Notes: generated by a model from the sequence alone, not told the origin. A stretch of DNA of 64,000 nucleotides from Pseudomonas fluorescens (GCF_003732425.1 NZ_MOBX01000015.1:744715-808714), one strand, 5' to 3'; positions 15,095-26,200 are shown, counted from the first letter of the stretch. Translations and numbers: made by a program.

Positions 15095-17632
15095 TCAGTT
15101 CTCCAGAACCGGTAAAGTTTCCGCCGTCGCCTCGTGATACAGGCGCAGCGCCTCACGCACCTCTTCAGCACTCTCAAGCCCCAGCACCTGTTCGGCAATG
15201 GCCTTGCAATCGCGCAGATCCACCTCGCGCACCGCCGCCTTGATCGCGGGAATCTGCGGCACACTCACGGACAGTTCATCCACGCCAAGCCCCAGCAGCA
15301 GTGGCACCGCGAGCCGCTCGGAAGCCATCGCACCGCAGACGCCCACCCATTTGCCATGCGTGTGCGCGGCTTTCACGGTCATGGCAATCAGGCGCAGTAC
15401 CGAGGGATGAAAACTGTCCGCCTGACTGGCCAGGCGCGGATGATCGCGATCCATCGCCAGGGTGTATTGAGTCAGATCGTTGGTGCCGATCGAAAAGAAA
15501 TCCACATGCGGCGCAAACCGGTCAGCCATCAATGCCGCCGCCGGGACTTCGATCATGATGCCCAGCTTCGGCAATTGCTCAAGACTCAGCGCCAGCGCTT
15601 GTTCCTCCAGGATCTGCCGGGCCTGACGCAATTCCGCAAGCTGGGTAACCATCGGCAACATGATGTGCAGACGCGTCAGGCCGACACTGCCGAGAATTGC
15701 CCGGAACTGCTCGCGCAACAGATCCGGCCGCGCCAGACACAGCCGAATCCCGCGAAGGCCGAGGAACGGGTTGGTTTCGCTGTCCATCGACACGTACGCC
15801 AACGGTTTGTCGCCGCCGACATCCAGCGTGCGTACCACCAGATTGTGTAAGGGGCCTACCGCCCGGGCGATGGCGCTGTAGGTCGACACCTGTTCATCGC
15901 GCGTGGGGGCATGATTGCGATCCAGATAAAGAAACTCCGAACGTAGAAGCCCCACGCCGGCACCGCCCAAGGTCATCGCCTGTTCAGTTTCGCTCAGTGA
16001 GGCGACGTTGGCCGTCACCTCGACGGGATGACCGTCGCGGGTACGGGCGGCCAGCGCCGCCTGCGCGTGTTCGTGTTGGTGACGCAGGCGTTGTTGCTCA
16101 TGCCGGGTCTGCCATTGACTGATCGTCAGGGAATCCGGATTCAGCTGCAGTTCGCCTTTGTCGGCATCGAGCAATACCTGGGAGCCATTGGCCAACGCGA
16201 GCATTTGCGCAGGCATCCCGCAGATCGCGGGTAAGCCCAACGCTCGTGCCAGAATGGCAACGTGGCTGGTCGCCCCCCCGCCAACCGTGGCGAACCCCGA
16301 CACCCTGTCGGTATCGAGTCCGGCGGTCTGCGAAGGCGTCAGTTGATCGGCGATCAGGATTGTTCCGGCCGGTAGCGCCAGCGCATGCTCACTGACCCCG
16401 AGGATCAGTTTCAGCACCCGCGACCCGACATCAGCCAGATCCGCCGCCCTTTCGGCCAGCAACGGGCTACCGAGTTGCCGGAAAAGAGCCGCTGTCGACT
16501 CGGTGGCTGCCCGCCAGGCATACGCGGCACTTTTACCCTCGGCGATCAACGCCTGAGCCTGATCAAGCAGGCCGGGATCTGCGAGCAATTCCTGATGCGC
16601 CTTGAAAATGTCCGCCTGCGCATCGCTGCCGGCAATGTCACGCAGATGCTGCAAGGCCATATCGGCCTCGATCAGGGCGTTTGCGAGGATTTCGCGCTCA
16701 GCGTGCGGACCGGCGCCGAATGTCTTCACGTCGAGCACCGGCTCGATGATCTGCATCACTTGCCCCAACGCCGAACCGGGTGATGCACACACTCCACGTA
16801 GCACCTTCAGCGTTTCTGGCTCGCAGGGCGCGACTGTCGTTGCCGCCGTTGGAGCTGTCACCGCTTCGCCACAGCCCTCGGCCAGCAATCGGGACAGTGT
16901 GCTGACCGCGGCATCGGCGTCTTCGCCCACCGCACTCACCTGCACACTGTCACCCAGCGCTGTCTGCAACGCCATGATCGCAACCACTGACTTGGCGTTG
17001 GCCTCGGCCTGCAGTTTGTGCAAATAAATCCTCGCAGAAAAAGTCTTTGCCGCTTGCGCGAAAATCGCCGCCGGACGCGCGTGCAGGCCATTGAGGTTGG
17101 GCAGTCGCAGCGACGGCGAGAACAGCCTTTCGCCTTCTCCCGCCACCGACGCTTCGCGGGGCATCTGTGGATGGGCAAGGCTCAACAACGGCTGGCCGAC
17201 TTCAACCAGACCGGTTGGCGCGGCAAGCCAGGTGAACGGCTCACCGCTGACCACCAACATCAGGGTCATCAGACTGCGGGCGTGCAGCGCGATGTAATCG
17301 GCGTCAAATTCGATCAGCGTCTGCCCCGCTTCAACCCGCTGACCTTCCTCGACCCGTCGGCGGAACCCTTGCCCCGCCAGATTCACCGTGTCCAGACCGA
17401 TGTGCAGCAATACCTGAACGCCATTGTCATCGGTGATGCTCACCGCATGCCCGCTGGCTTGCACGTTGCTGACCACCCCGGCCAGCGGTGCGCACAGCGT
17501 TGCCGAAGTCGGGTCGATGCATAGACCGTCGCCGATCAGTCGGCTGGAGAACACTTGATCCGGCACTTGATCAAGCGGTATCAGCACGCCGGACAAAGGT
17601 GCCAGTAAATGCAATTGTTGGAGTGTGGCCAT
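15095..17632 (-). CDS. PTS multiphosphoryl transfer protein, IIA(Glc)-HPr-EI fusion
   Basis: An 845-residue fusion providing all soluble steps from PEP to a sugar permease. Residues about 1-150: IIA(Glc) with the phospho-His in VLLHIGLDTV. About 170-260: HPr with NGLHARPAA. About 285-845: enzyme I with the active-site GGGATSHVAILAR, PEP-binding GIRLCLARPDL and IEVPAAALMAD, and the C-terminal catalytic Cys in VGVCGAMASE. The ATG at 17632 has AGGTGA upstream and is preferred to 17704, which would overlap the porin stop. Because TreP has no IIA of its own, the IIA of this protein is expected to phosphorylate it. Layout resembles NagF of pseudomonads. Confidence 0.93.
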   Translation of the reverse strand: MATLQQLHLLAPLSGVLIPLDQVPDQVFSSRLIGDGLCIDPTSATLCAPLAGVVSNVQASGHAVSITDDNGVQVLLHIGLDTVNLAGQGFRRRVEEGQRVEAGQTLIEFDADYIALHARSLMTLMLVVSGEPFTWLAAPTGLVEVGQPLLSLAHPQMPREASVAGEGERLFSPSLRLPNLNGLHARPAAIFAQAAKTFSARIYLHKLQAEANAKSVVAIMALQTALGDSVQVSAVGEDADAAVSTLSRLLAEGCGEAVTAPTAATTVAPCEPETLKVLRGVCASPGSALGQVMQIIEPVLDVKTFGAGPHAEREILANALIEADMALQHLRDIAGSDAQADIFKAHQELLADPGLLDQAQALIAEGKSAAYAWRAATESTAALFRQLGSPLLAERAADLADVGSRVLKLILGVSEHALALPAGTILIADQLTPSQTAGLDTDRVSGFATVGGGATSHVAILARALGLPAICGMPAQMLALANGSQVLLDADKGELQLNPDSLTISQWQTRHEQQRLRHQHEHAQAALAARTRDGHPVEVTANVASLSETEQAMTLGGAGVGLLRSEFLYLDRNHAPTRDEQVSTYSAIARAVGPLHNLVVRTLDVGGDKPLAYVSMDSETNPFLGLRGIRLCLARPDLLREQFRAILGSVGLTRLHIMLPMVTQLAELRQARQILEEQALALSLEQLPKLGIMIEVPAAALMADRFAPHVDFFSIGTNDLTQYTLAMDRDHPRLASQADSFHPSVLRLIAMTVKAAHTHGKWVGVCGAMASERLAVPLLLGLGVDELSVSVPQIPAIKAAVREVDLRDCKAIAEQVLGLESAEEVREALRLYHEATAETLPVLEN

Positions 17633-17694
17633 GGACGTCACCTGCAGTTTGTTCTCTGAAGTGCCCGTGGAGCGCAACGCCCCACCAGCATCGC

Positions 17695-18918
17695 TTATTT
17701 CCACCAGTATTCGACCTGCAATCCGACGTTCGCGCCGTGCCGAGCGGTGCCGAAGGCACCGGTGTCAGACAGCGCCGAGCCTTTGGCCAGTTCGTTGGCC
17801 GCGCGTTTGGCCGCCTCGTTCCAGGTGGCGTACGTGTAATACAGACGCACCTCGGGACGCGCCCAGAACTCCGGGCCTTTGGGCGACCAGGTCGGGGCAA
17901 ACGTGAACTTGCTCAGTTTGCGCGTGCCGCCCGGGGCTTCGACTTGATCGTGGCCCAGTTCGGTGACCAGTTTGAAGTGTTCGCTGAGCGCGTAAGTCGG
18001 ACGTACACCCAAAGAGATCCAGTTCTGATCTGCACCGTCCGGTCTAATGTCTTTTTGGTAAACCGCCGCGATCTGACCACCGAAACGCGGCGTCACCTGC
18101 CAGTCGAAAAACTCGACGATCCGGTAGCTTTTGTTGCTGTCGTCCAGTTTGACGTTGCCGGTATAACCCAGCCCGGTGCCCGGCCCTTCACCGTATTGCA
18201 GCGCCAGTTTGTTCTTGCCGCCGAGAAAATCCGTCTGCACATGCTGCGTGGTGATCGCCCAGCCCCGGTGGGCATCGCGGCTGTCGGGCTTGTCGATATA
18301 GCTCAAGCCGAATTCCAGCTCACCGCCCGGATTGCTCTTGAAACCGGCGACGTTGAAGTCATGCCGATTGATGTAGTCCTTCTGGTACAGGTTGTCCTTG
18401 CGCGAGAAGGCGTAGCTGTATTTCAGATCGCCGATCAGTACGTCCTCGACGCCGCCGCCCGTGGCGCTCTGGTTCCAGTAATAGAAGTCGGAAATATGGA
18501 TGTCATTGCGTTTGTAGTAACGGCGCCCGGCCCACAGTGAGCCACCGTTGAGTGCGGGCATCGCCGACCACTGTGCGTAGGCCTGCGGCAGGCGGATCGA
18601 ACCGTTGTCGTCTTTGAAGGTGGGGCTGCGGTCGTAGCGGTTATACAGCGAGGCCATGCCATCGATACTCAGTACCGAACCGTCGTCGAGGGTGTAGAGA
18701 TCCTGACGCAACTCCAGCTCACCGTACTGCTCGCATTCGTTACCCAGACGATATTTGGTCTGCGCCCCCGGTAACTGGAAGCACGACTGACCGCTGCTGT
18801 TGACCGACGTGCCGACACCGCTGCGCAAGTAGCCGCCAAACTCCAGCGCCTGTGAAGCCGGCGGTAAGGCCAGGCAAAAACCTGCGACTGCAAGGCTGCG
18901 ATTTATTGTTGTTTTCAT
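17695..18918 (-). CDS. Maltoporin-like (LamB family) carbohydrate porin
   Basis: A 407-residue outer-membrane porin. A signal peptide ends at about residue 24 (SQA before LEFGGYLRSG). Mature features of LamB porins: FGGYLRSGVG start, GNECEQYGELELRQDL, a Tyr/Trp-rich greasy-slide pattern, paired cysteines in the first loop (SCFQLPG, NECEQ) and the C-terminal VEYWWK. Start 18918 has GGGTGG a few bases upstream; an ATG four codons earlier overlaps that site. In this operon it should admit trehalose. Confidence 0.88.
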   Translation of the reverse strand: MKTTINRSLAVAGFCLALPPASQALEFGGYLRSGVGTSVNSSGQSCFQLPGAQTKYRLGNECEQYGELELRQDLYTLDDGSVLSIDGMASLYNRYDRSPTFKDDNGSIRLPQAYAQWSAMPALNGGSLWAGRRYYKRNDIHISDFYYWNQSATGGGVEDVLIGDLKYSYAFSRKDNLYQKDYINRHDFNVAGFKSNPGGELEFGLSYIDKPDSRDAHRGWAITTQHVQTDFLGGKNKLALQYGEGPGTGLGYTGNVKLDDSNKSYRIVEFFDWQVTPRFGGQIAAVYQKDIRPDGADQNWISLGVRPTYALSEHFKLVTELGHDQVEAPGGTRKLSKFTFAPTWSPKGPEFWARPEVRLYYTYATWNEAAKRAANELAKGSALSDTGAFGTARHGANVGLQVEYWWK

Positions 18919-19021
18919 AAGCCACCCCATTGTTTTTATTGTCTGGTTGCATGAATTCGGCGCGCAGAAATCCCCGCGCAGTGCACTGCGTGTTTTTTGA
19001 AAGCTGTTTTTTTGTTAAACG

Positions 19022-20671
19022 TCAGGGATCGATCAGGTGCAGGACAAATGACTCGTAAGGTCGCAACGTCAACTGGCGCTTGCGCAACGGCCCCTCCGGA
19101 TAATTGCTGATCAACTGGCGCTGGCTCATCGACTCGCTGATGACCGTCGATGGCAACTCCACTTCACAGGTTGTCCCGTAGAAGTTGTTCACCACCAACA
19201 AACGCTCGGCGCTGCCTTCACGCACATACGCCCAGACTTGCGGGTGTTCAGGCAGCAATTGTTGGTACCGCCCGTCGGTGATCAAAGATTCGCTGCGGCG
19301 CAGTGCGATCAGATTGCGGTAGTGATGCAGTACCGAGTCGGGGTCATCGAGCTGCTTGGTGACATTGATTTGCGCGGCATTGGCCGGTACGCCGATCCAC
19401 GGTTCGGCGCGGCTGAAACCGGCGTTCGGTCCGCCGTCCCAGTGCATCGGCGTGCGCCCGTTATCGCGGGACTTCTGCATGATCGCCGCCATGTTGTCGG
19501 CATCGCTGCTGCCGGCTTCGCGCTTGAGGCGAAAGATGTTCAGCGTCTCGACATCGCGATAATGCTCGATCGATTCGAACCCCGGATTGGTCATGCCCAA
19601 CTCTTCGCCCTGATACACGAAAGGCGTGCCCTGCAGAAAGTGCAGCGCGGTGCCGAGCATCTTTGCCGAGAGTTCGCGGTACTCGCCGTCATTGCCGAAG
19701 CGCGAGACCACTCGCGGTTGATCGTGGTTACACCAGAACAATGCGTTCCAACCGCCGCCAGCCTGCATGCCGGTCTGCCAGTCGGACAGGATCTGCTTGA
19801 GCTGGAGGAAGTCGAAATCGGCACGTACCCACTTCTGCAGGTTCGGATAATCGACTTTCAGATGGTGAAAGTTGAAGGTCATCGACAGCTCTTTAGACTG
19901 CGGATTCGAATAACGAATGCAGTGTTCGAGGCGGGTCGATGACATCTCGCCAACATTGATCAGGTCATGCCCTTCGAAGACTTCGCGGTGCATCTGCTGC
20001 AAGTATTCGTGAACGTTTGGCCCATCGGTGTAAAAGCGTCGGCCGTCGCTGTTGTCCTCGGGGAAATCCGCAGGCTTGGAGATCAGGTTGATTACGTCCA
20101 GACGAAAACCGCCGACGCCCTTGTCGCGCCAGAAGCGCATCATCTTGAACACTTCAGCGCGCACCTTGGGATTGGCCCAATTCAGGTCCGCCTGGGTATG
20201 GTCGAACAGGTGCAGATAGTATTGGCCGGTCTGGGCTTCGTACTCCCAGGCGGAACCACCGAACTTGGATTCCCAGTTGTTCGGTTGATCACGCCAGATA
20301 TAAAAATCGCGGTAGGGATTGTCGAGACTGCTGCGCGCCTGCTGGAACCAGACGTGCTCGATCGAGGTGTGGTTGACCACGATGTCGAGCATCAATCTGA
20401 TGCCGCGCTTACCGGCTTCGGCAATCAGCAACTCGCAGTCGTCCATGCTGCCGTAGCTCGGGTCGATCGCGTAGTAATCGCTGATGTCGTAGCCGTTGTC
20501 ACGTTGCGGCGAACGTAGAAATGGCGTGATCCACAGACAATCGACACCCAGCCATTGCAGGTAGTCGAGCTTTGCCACGACCCCAAGCAAATCACCTGTC
20601 GGGTTGCCGGCGTGGCTGTGAAAACTCTTCGGGTAGATCTGGTAGATCACCGAACGCTGCCAGTCTTGCAT
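19022..20671 (-). CDS. treC: alpha,alpha-phosphotrehalase (trehalose-6-phosphate hydrolase)
   Basis: A 549-residue GH13 enzyme that cuts trehalose 6-phosphate into glucose and glucose 6-phosphate in the cytosol. GH13 signatures: DIVVNHTS (region I), GGFRLDVINLI with the nucleophile Asp, VGEMSS with the acid Glu, and FWCNHDQPR with the third Asp. Length fits TreC (about 550). It sits between treP and the porin in the minus-strand operon. In pseudomonads the gene is often labelled treA, a name that elsewhere means periplasmic trehalase. Confidence 0.94.
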   Translation of the reverse strand: MQDWQRSVIYQIYPKSFHSHAGNPTGDLLGVVAKLDYLQWLGVDCLWITPFLRSPQRDNGYDISDYYAIDPSYGSMDDCELLIAEAGKRGIRLMLDIVVNHTSIEHVWFQQARSSLDNPYRDFYIWRDQPNNWESKFGGSAWEYEAQTGQYYLHLFDHTQADLNWANPKVRAEVFKMMRFWRDKGVGGFRLDVINLISKPADFPEDNSDGRRFYTDGPNVHEYLQQMHREVFEGHDLINVGEMSSTRLEHCIRYSNPQSKELSMTFNFHHLKVDYPNLQKWVRADFDFLQLKQILSDWQTGMQAGGGWNALFWCNHDQPRVVSRFGNDGEYRELSAKMLGTALHFLQGTPFVYQGEELGMTNPGFESIEHYRDVETLNIFRLKREAGSSDADNMAAIMQKSRDNGRTPMHWDGGPNAGFSRAEPWIGVPANAAQINVTKQLDDPDSVLHHYRNLIALRRSESLITDGRYQQLLPEHPQVWAYVREGSAERLLVVNNFYGTTCEVELPSTVISESMSQRQLISNYPEGPLRKRQLTLRPYESFVLHLIDP

Positions 20672-20728
20672 GGCACAACTCCTTCAATAAGTCCGTGCAG
20701 CTCGCGCCCGCATTGAAATGCGATCGAC

Positions 20729-20756
20729 GGTGGGAGCAAGCCTGCTCGCGAAAGCG
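20729..20756. repeat. Single REP (GGGAGCAAGCCTGCTCGCGAAAGC)
   Basis: One unpaired REP unit between treP and treC. It could form an intercistronic hairpin that protects the treP part of the message. Confidence 0.75.
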
Positions 20757-20761
20757 CTTGA

Positions 20762-22204
20762 TCAGGCAACCCGATAACCGGGTCGGACAATCTTCATGCT
20801 CAGGGCACAGGTCAGAACAAACGGCACGAGCATGGCAATCAGCATCCCGAGCAAAAACATCGGGATGTACTGCGGAATGATCGAGATGAACCCCGGCAGA
20901 CCACCGACGCCGATCGCCGAGGCCTGAATCTTGTTCAGCGACAGGAACACGCAGCCCAGTGCCGAGCCGGTCAGCGCGGCATAGAACGGAAACTTGTAGC
21001 GCAGGTTGACGCCGAACATCGCCGGCTCGGTGATACCGAAGTAGGCGGAAATCGCCGAAGTCGACGCCATGCCCTTGTCCCGTGCATTACGGGTCATCCA
21101 GAACACCGCCAGGGCGGCGCTGCCTTGAGCGAGGTTGGACATGACGATCATCGGCCAGATGAAGGTGCCGCCCTGGGTCGAGATCAATTGCAGATCGACC
21201 GCGAGAAACATGTGATGCATGCCGGTGATCACCAGCGGCGCATACAGCAGACCGAAAATCGCACCGCCCACCATCGGCGCCAGATCAAACAACATGACCA
21301 GCCCTTCGGTGATGAAGATGCCGAGGTGGCGGGTCACCGGGCCGATCACCGCCAGCGCCAGCACGCCCGTGACGACGATGGTGGTGATCGGTACCACGAG
21401 CAATTGAATCGCGTTGGGCACGCGCGTGCGCAGCCATTTTTCGATGACGCTCATCACGTAGGCGGCCAGCAGAATCGGCAGGATCTGCCCCTGATAACCG
21501 ACCTTCTCCACCTGAAACAATCCGAGAATGTCGAAGTACGGCAGATGCTGCCCGTCCAGCCCGGCCACGGCCTTGCCGTAGTTCCAGGCGTTGAGCAGAT
21601 CCGGGTGCACCAGCATCAGACCAAGCACGATGCCAAGGATCTCGCTGCCGCCAAAGCGCTTGGCTGCCGACCAGCCCACCAGCGCCGGCAGAAACACGAA
21701 CGAGGTGTTGGCCATCAGATTGATCAGGCTCCACAGCCCATCGAGTTTCGGGTAGGCATCGAGCAGGGTCTGCCCTTCGATGAACATGCCCTTGGCACCG
21801 AGCAGATTGTTGATGCCCATCAGCAGGCCGGCAATGATCAGCGCCGGGAGGATCGGCATGAACACGTCGGAAAACACCCGTACCAGACGCTGCATGGCGT
21901 TGATCTTTTCGGCGCTTTTCTGTTTGACGTCAGCGATGGTCGACGCCGCGAGCCCCGTCTGACGACGCAGTTCGGCATAGACCTTTTCCACTTCGCCCGG
22001 ACCGATCACCACCTGATACAGGCCACCGGTGAAGAACGAGCCTTTGACCAGGTCGATCTGGTTCAGCGTGGCGCTGTCGACCAGGCCCGGGTCCTTAAGG
22101 GCCAGCCGCAACCGCGTAACGCAATGGGCGGCCTGTTCGAGGTTGTCGCTGCCGCCGAGGCTTTGCAGCAATTGCCTGGCGATATTCGGATAGTCGTGGC
22201 TCAT
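20762..22204 (-). CDS. treP: Trehalose-specific PTS permease, IIBC
   Basis: A 480-residue permease that imports and phosphorylates trehalose. N-terminal IIB domain with the phospho-Cys in AAHCVTRLRLAL (Cys 28), a linker, then a IIC domain with about ten membrane segments and the sugar-binding stretch GITEPAMFGVNLRYKFP. There is no IIA domain, as in E. coli TreB, so it depends on the fusion protein encoded downstream. The start at 22204 has GGAAG upstream; the longer version at 22243 reaches into the promoter. First gene of the tre operon, divergent from treR. Confidence 0.94.
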   Translation of the reverse strand: MSHDYPNIARQLLQSLGGSDNLEQAAHCVTRLRLALKDPGLVDSATLNQIDLVKGSFFTGGLYQVVIGPGEVEKVYAELRRQTGLAASTIADVKQKSAEKINAMQRLVRVFSDVFMPILPALIIAGLLMGINNLLGAKGMFIEGQTLLDAYPKLDGLWSLINLMANTSFVFLPALVGWSAAKRFGGSEILGIVLGLMLVHPDLLNAWNYGKAVAGLDGQHLPYFDILGLFQVEKVGYQGQILPILLAAYVMSVIEKWLRTRVPNAIQLLVVPITTIVVTGVLALAVIGPVTRHLGIFITEGLVMLFDLAPMVGGAIFGLLYAPLVITGMHHMFLAVDLQLISTQGGTFIWPMIVMSNLAQGSAALAVFWMTRNARDKGMASTSAISAYFGITEPAMFGVNLRYKFPFYAALTGSALGCVFLSLNKIQASAIGVGGLPGFISIIPQYIPMFLLGMLIAMLVPFVLTCALSMKIVRPGYRVA

Positions 22205-22253
22205 GCTTGTTCTTCCGCTGTGGATTGTTGTTATTGGCAGCATGCCGAAGCGA

Positions 22254-22282
22254 AAAGTACTCGTCTGTACGAGTTAATGCAA
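22254..22282 (-). promoter_or_regulatory. Probable treP promoter
   Basis: On the minus strand TTGCAT (22277-22282), a 17-base spacer, then TACTTT (22254-22259). The spacer is almost wholly one of the palindromic operators, so a bound repressor would block it. Confidence 0.55.
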
Positions 22283-22300
22283 CAACTCGTACAGACGAGT
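22259..22300. promoter_or_regulatory. Two TreR operator palindromes
   Basis: ACTCGTCTGTACGAGT at 22259-22274 and ACTCGTACAGACGAGT at 22285-22300. Each is a palindrome of ACTCGT/ACGAGT half-sites around a four-base centre, and the two are exact reverse complements of each other, centred 26 bases apart. They lie between treP and treR and are the obvious TreR sites. Binding itself is inferred. Confidence 0.85.
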
Positions 22301-22330
22301 TTGTCTGTGTTTGTTTTTTGCCGATAAATT
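22301..22330 (+). promoter_or_regulatory. Possible treR promoter
   Basis: TTGTCT at 22301-22306, an 18-base spacer, TAAATT at 22325-22330. It directly abuts the second operator, which would give autoregulation. Confidence 0.4.
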
Positions 22331-22438
22331 GAGATATTTCCTACTGTTGCTTCAGGCGATTCCAACCCATGAATGGACAAAGCCCTACCCTGCCCTTAAG
22401 GTTCGAAGCTTTGAGCGCAGCCGGCACCGAGCCCCTCC

Positions 22439-23143
22439 ATGAGTAAATACAACCAGATCTATAGCGATCTGCTGGCCAGCATTACCACCGAACGCCTGGA
22501 ACGCGGCGCGCGACTGCCGTCCGAAACCGAACTGATGGACAGTTATCAGGCCAGCCGCGGCACCGTACGCAAGGCCATTGAGCTCCTCCAGGAACGTGGC
22601 TTCGCCCAGAAGGTGCACGGCAAGGGTACGTTCGTGCTTTCGACCAACCCGATCGAGTTTCAGCTCGGTGGCATTGTCAGTTTTCAGGAAACCTATCCGC
22701 GGTTGGGAAATGACGTCAGCACCGACGTCGTCGAACTGACTCAGTTCGCGCTTGAAGGCAGTCTGCTCGAGCACATCAATGCCGAGCCCGGCAGCCTCAT
22801 AACCCGGGTCAAACGTGTACGGCGGATCGACGGCAAACGGGTCATCCTCGACATCAATCATTTTGTCACCGAGGTAATTCCCGGCCTGTCCCTCGATATC
22901 GCCGAGCAATCGATCTACGCCTACATCGAACAGACCCTGCAGCTACAGATCGCTTACGCCCAACGCACCATCGAAGCGCAGCCACGCAGCAAAGATGACC
23001 AGTTGCATCTGGATCTCGACGGTCAGAGCCACGTGATCGTTGTCAGTAACCAGACATTCCTGCAGGACGGTCGGCAATTCGAATACACCGAGTCCCGGCA
23101 CACTCTGGACAAATTCTACTTCTCCGATGTGGCACGGCGCTGA
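22439..23143 (+). CDS. treR: GntR/HutC-family trehalose operon repressor TreR
   Basis: A 234-residue regulator. An N-terminal winged helix (about 5-70) has the GntR signature LPSETELMDSYQASRGTVRKAIELL. The rest is a UTRA ligand-binding domain, including GSLITRVKRVRRIDGKRVILD. In the HutC/TreR class the ligand is usually trehalose 6-phosphate, which releases DNA. It is transcribed away from the tre operon, with the paired palindromes in between. Confidence 0.92.
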   Translation: MSKYNQIYSDLLASITTERLERGARLPSETELMDSYQASRGTVRKAIELLQERGFAQKVHGKGTFVLSTNPIEFQLGGIVSFQETYPRLGNDVSTDVVELTQFALEGSLLEHINAEPGSLITRVKRVRRIDGKRVILDINHFVTEVIPGLSLDIAEQSIYAYIEQTLQLQIAYAQRTIEAQPRSKDDQLHLDLDGQSHVIVVSNQTFLQDGRQFEYTESRHTLDKFYFSDVARR

Positions 23144-23244
23144 CGCAGACACGTTTCGAACGATCATGTGCGGTACATATGTAGTGCACTCCCCTTGAGT
23201 GAATCGGCCATGCTCGGCCTTCATTTCTCAAGGATGGAGAAAGC

Positions 23245-26200
23245 ATGTACGCCACCCAACAAAGTCCTCTACCGAACGCAGCAGACAAGGCGGCTCTGAA
23301 GCGAATCGCCTATACCGTCGTGCAGAACTGCCCCGGTCTTCAGGATGCCGCCCATGAAGCGGCCCGTGATCTGCTGGAAGCAAAAGGCTTGTCCAGCCTT
23401 GATCCGGATCACGTATTTTTCCATCGTTTCAAGACGGCCCAGAGCAGCACTCACTCGTTTACCGGCTGGGAGCACACCCGCGAAACCCCTTACGAATCGA
23501 CGACACTGACACAGTTGGTCATTCATCGTTTTCGCGCCACCGACCAGGACAACGCTGATCTTCTCGATTTGTACGGCGGTTTCTACAGCGAAGGTCCGCA
23601 AGCCGAGAATTTCGACGAAAAAAACCAGGTGCGCCTGCATGGCAACGAGGTTTTGAAGACATTCTGGAACCTCGATTTCAGTGGGCACTACACCGCCACC
23701 CTGACGGATTTCTGGAACAGCCATGGCGAAAACTTCCGCACATTGGCCAAGTGCAATTTTCTCAGCCGTGCCGTGCAGGCCCGGGACCTTGGGCAGCTCA
23801 GCGGCAGTGACTTTCAATGGCTGCTGGACTCGGTAGCGGGACCCGTCCGCTGGCCGGTCACCCTGAGCATGTTGCAAGCGAGCCACACGGCAACGGGGAA
23901 TGTGTTCGCCTTCGACGTTGACGGGCATATCGCCACCCGGTTGCTGCGTATCGTCGATCCCGCCGGTCGGCAGATTATCTATCTGCCCAGTGAGGCCGAG
24001 GCGTTCGTGGTCAAGGAAACGCTGGCGGACCTGCATTGGTGGGTGCTTGATCAAATGAACGACGCGAAACGTCGCGCGTCCTTCCTGGATCATTTTGCCC
24101 TTGCCGACCGTCAGCACATGACCGAGAACATGACCGATCTGATGAATCGATTGGTGAGCACCTGGGGCCGGGCCGACCATCACCTGATCAACCGCACAAA
24201 CCAGGTACTGGCCGATGATGCATTCAGCTGGCTGCGCAACTCGACACGTCAGGCGATGTTTGCCGAAGCCCACCTGTCCCTCACGTCCAATGGCGATTTG
24301 CGCAAAAAACTGTGGATCGGCTATCTGAGTGCGGGCCTCAAGGTGTTTGGTCCGATGGCAACTGTCGGTTGGCCGCTGGCGTTGCCGGTGATTGGTGCCA
24401 CCGTTGCCAGCATGGGCCTGAATATTGATCAGGCGCAAAACGGCAAGACCAACGCCGAACGCAAGGCCGGCGTACTGGGCGCAGTCTTGAGTGGCATCAA
24501 CCTGTTATTCAATCTTCCATTGCTGATCGGCGCCGGTCCGATGCTGGAGACAGGCGCCGAGGTCGAGGCGGCCGAGGCCGCAGAAATGGCCGAGTACAGC
24601 GAAGCCTTGAATACCGCCGCCGAAGCCGACAACCCACTGCCGATCATGGCGCCGGACGATGTCGCCATCACTGTGTCCGATCTCGATGAAACGGTGCTGG
24701 TTCCAGCGCAGAACGCGCCACCGCCAGCGGTGCCCGAACGATATCAATGCAACGAGATACTCGATGGTGCGCCACTCGGCGAAGAGTTCGGGAAGTTCCA
24801 CGGTATCTACCGTCTCGACTCGGATCCGCCCTATGCCATTCTGATGAATGACGCGCCGTACTATGTGCGTTACTTCACCAACTCTCGCGGCAGTGGTGAC
24901 TGGGCAATCGTTGACCCGGAGCGCCCCAACCAGCTGGTCCACGCCTTGCCGGTACGCATCAATGGCGAAGGTGAATGGGAGCGGATGCCAGCACTGGGCC
25001 TCAAAGGTGGTGGCCAATGCATGGGCAAACAATGCGCCCCTGATCTCGAACTCGATACCTTCGAACCTGCACCACCCGAATCACCGATTCAACCGGATGA
25101 GGAAATACAACCGTCGACATCGCGGCCGCCACGTCCAGTGACCAGTGCCTACGACATCGACCCGCCAGTGCGTCGCTCGATAAAATCCTGGGCGCTGAAT
25201 CTCAACGAAACCCATGCCCGGTTGCAGCCCGACGGCACCGGCGGTTTTGGCATGGACGATCCATTTGAGTTGTATGCCACCGGCAAACGCAAACTCTTGC
25301 AGAGTTCAGCCAGAGGCTTTTTCAAGAACCTTCCGTGGGTCATCCAGCCTGCGCGTCCGGCAATACCCGAAGTCAGTGAAGTGATCCCACTGAGCGACCT
25401 TGTCGATGGCATTTTTGATAGCTCCCCAGGGCTGGTAGTGGGCGAAACCCTCGATCGCATTACCAGCATGGGATTTCTGATTGAAAACATGCCAGCGCTG
25501 GCTCGGCACGCGAAAACCCTCTACATGCGTGGGCTGCTTAGCGACTTCGCTCAGGTTGAACTGAACCGCTACTTCACCAGCGGCAATATGTCCGAGGATT
25601 TGCGCACTTATCTGACCAGTCTCGGCACTGACCCTGATGGTCGATTCAACCCACTGGAGTTGGTCAAGGTCGCGCGAGCGAACAGGGTCCGGGTTCAGGC
25701 AATCGACTGCGCCGCGAGTTACAAAATGAAAACACCACTGCCCTCCATCGACGAGCAAATGATGAGTACCTACCTGACAAACGACATCATGACCGGCGAC
25801 ATCTACCTCAACAGCCCGAAGAAATGGATCGTGGTGACCGATGCTCACAACACCAACACCTTCAGAGGACTACTGGGTATCAGTGAATTGAAGGGAGGAA
25901 TCGGCTTGCGAATCGAAGAAGTCGGCCCCGGTGAAGCGGCGGGTGTCGATGTCGACCCGGGTATTGAAGTACCACGAGGCACCTCGCCCGGCGGCACCGC
26001 CAGGCAAGGCAATCCAGATCTTCTGCGCGCCGATTTGCGCTTGAGAGTGCCAGCACCCGAGGTGACCTGGACCGACGACACGCTGGAGAATCTCTTGTAC
26101 AGGCGCGGCATGTACATTTTCGAAAAAGCAGGCGACAGCTACACACTGATCCACCGCAGTAAACAAGGCATGCTGCAACGCACACTGATCAATCGATTGA

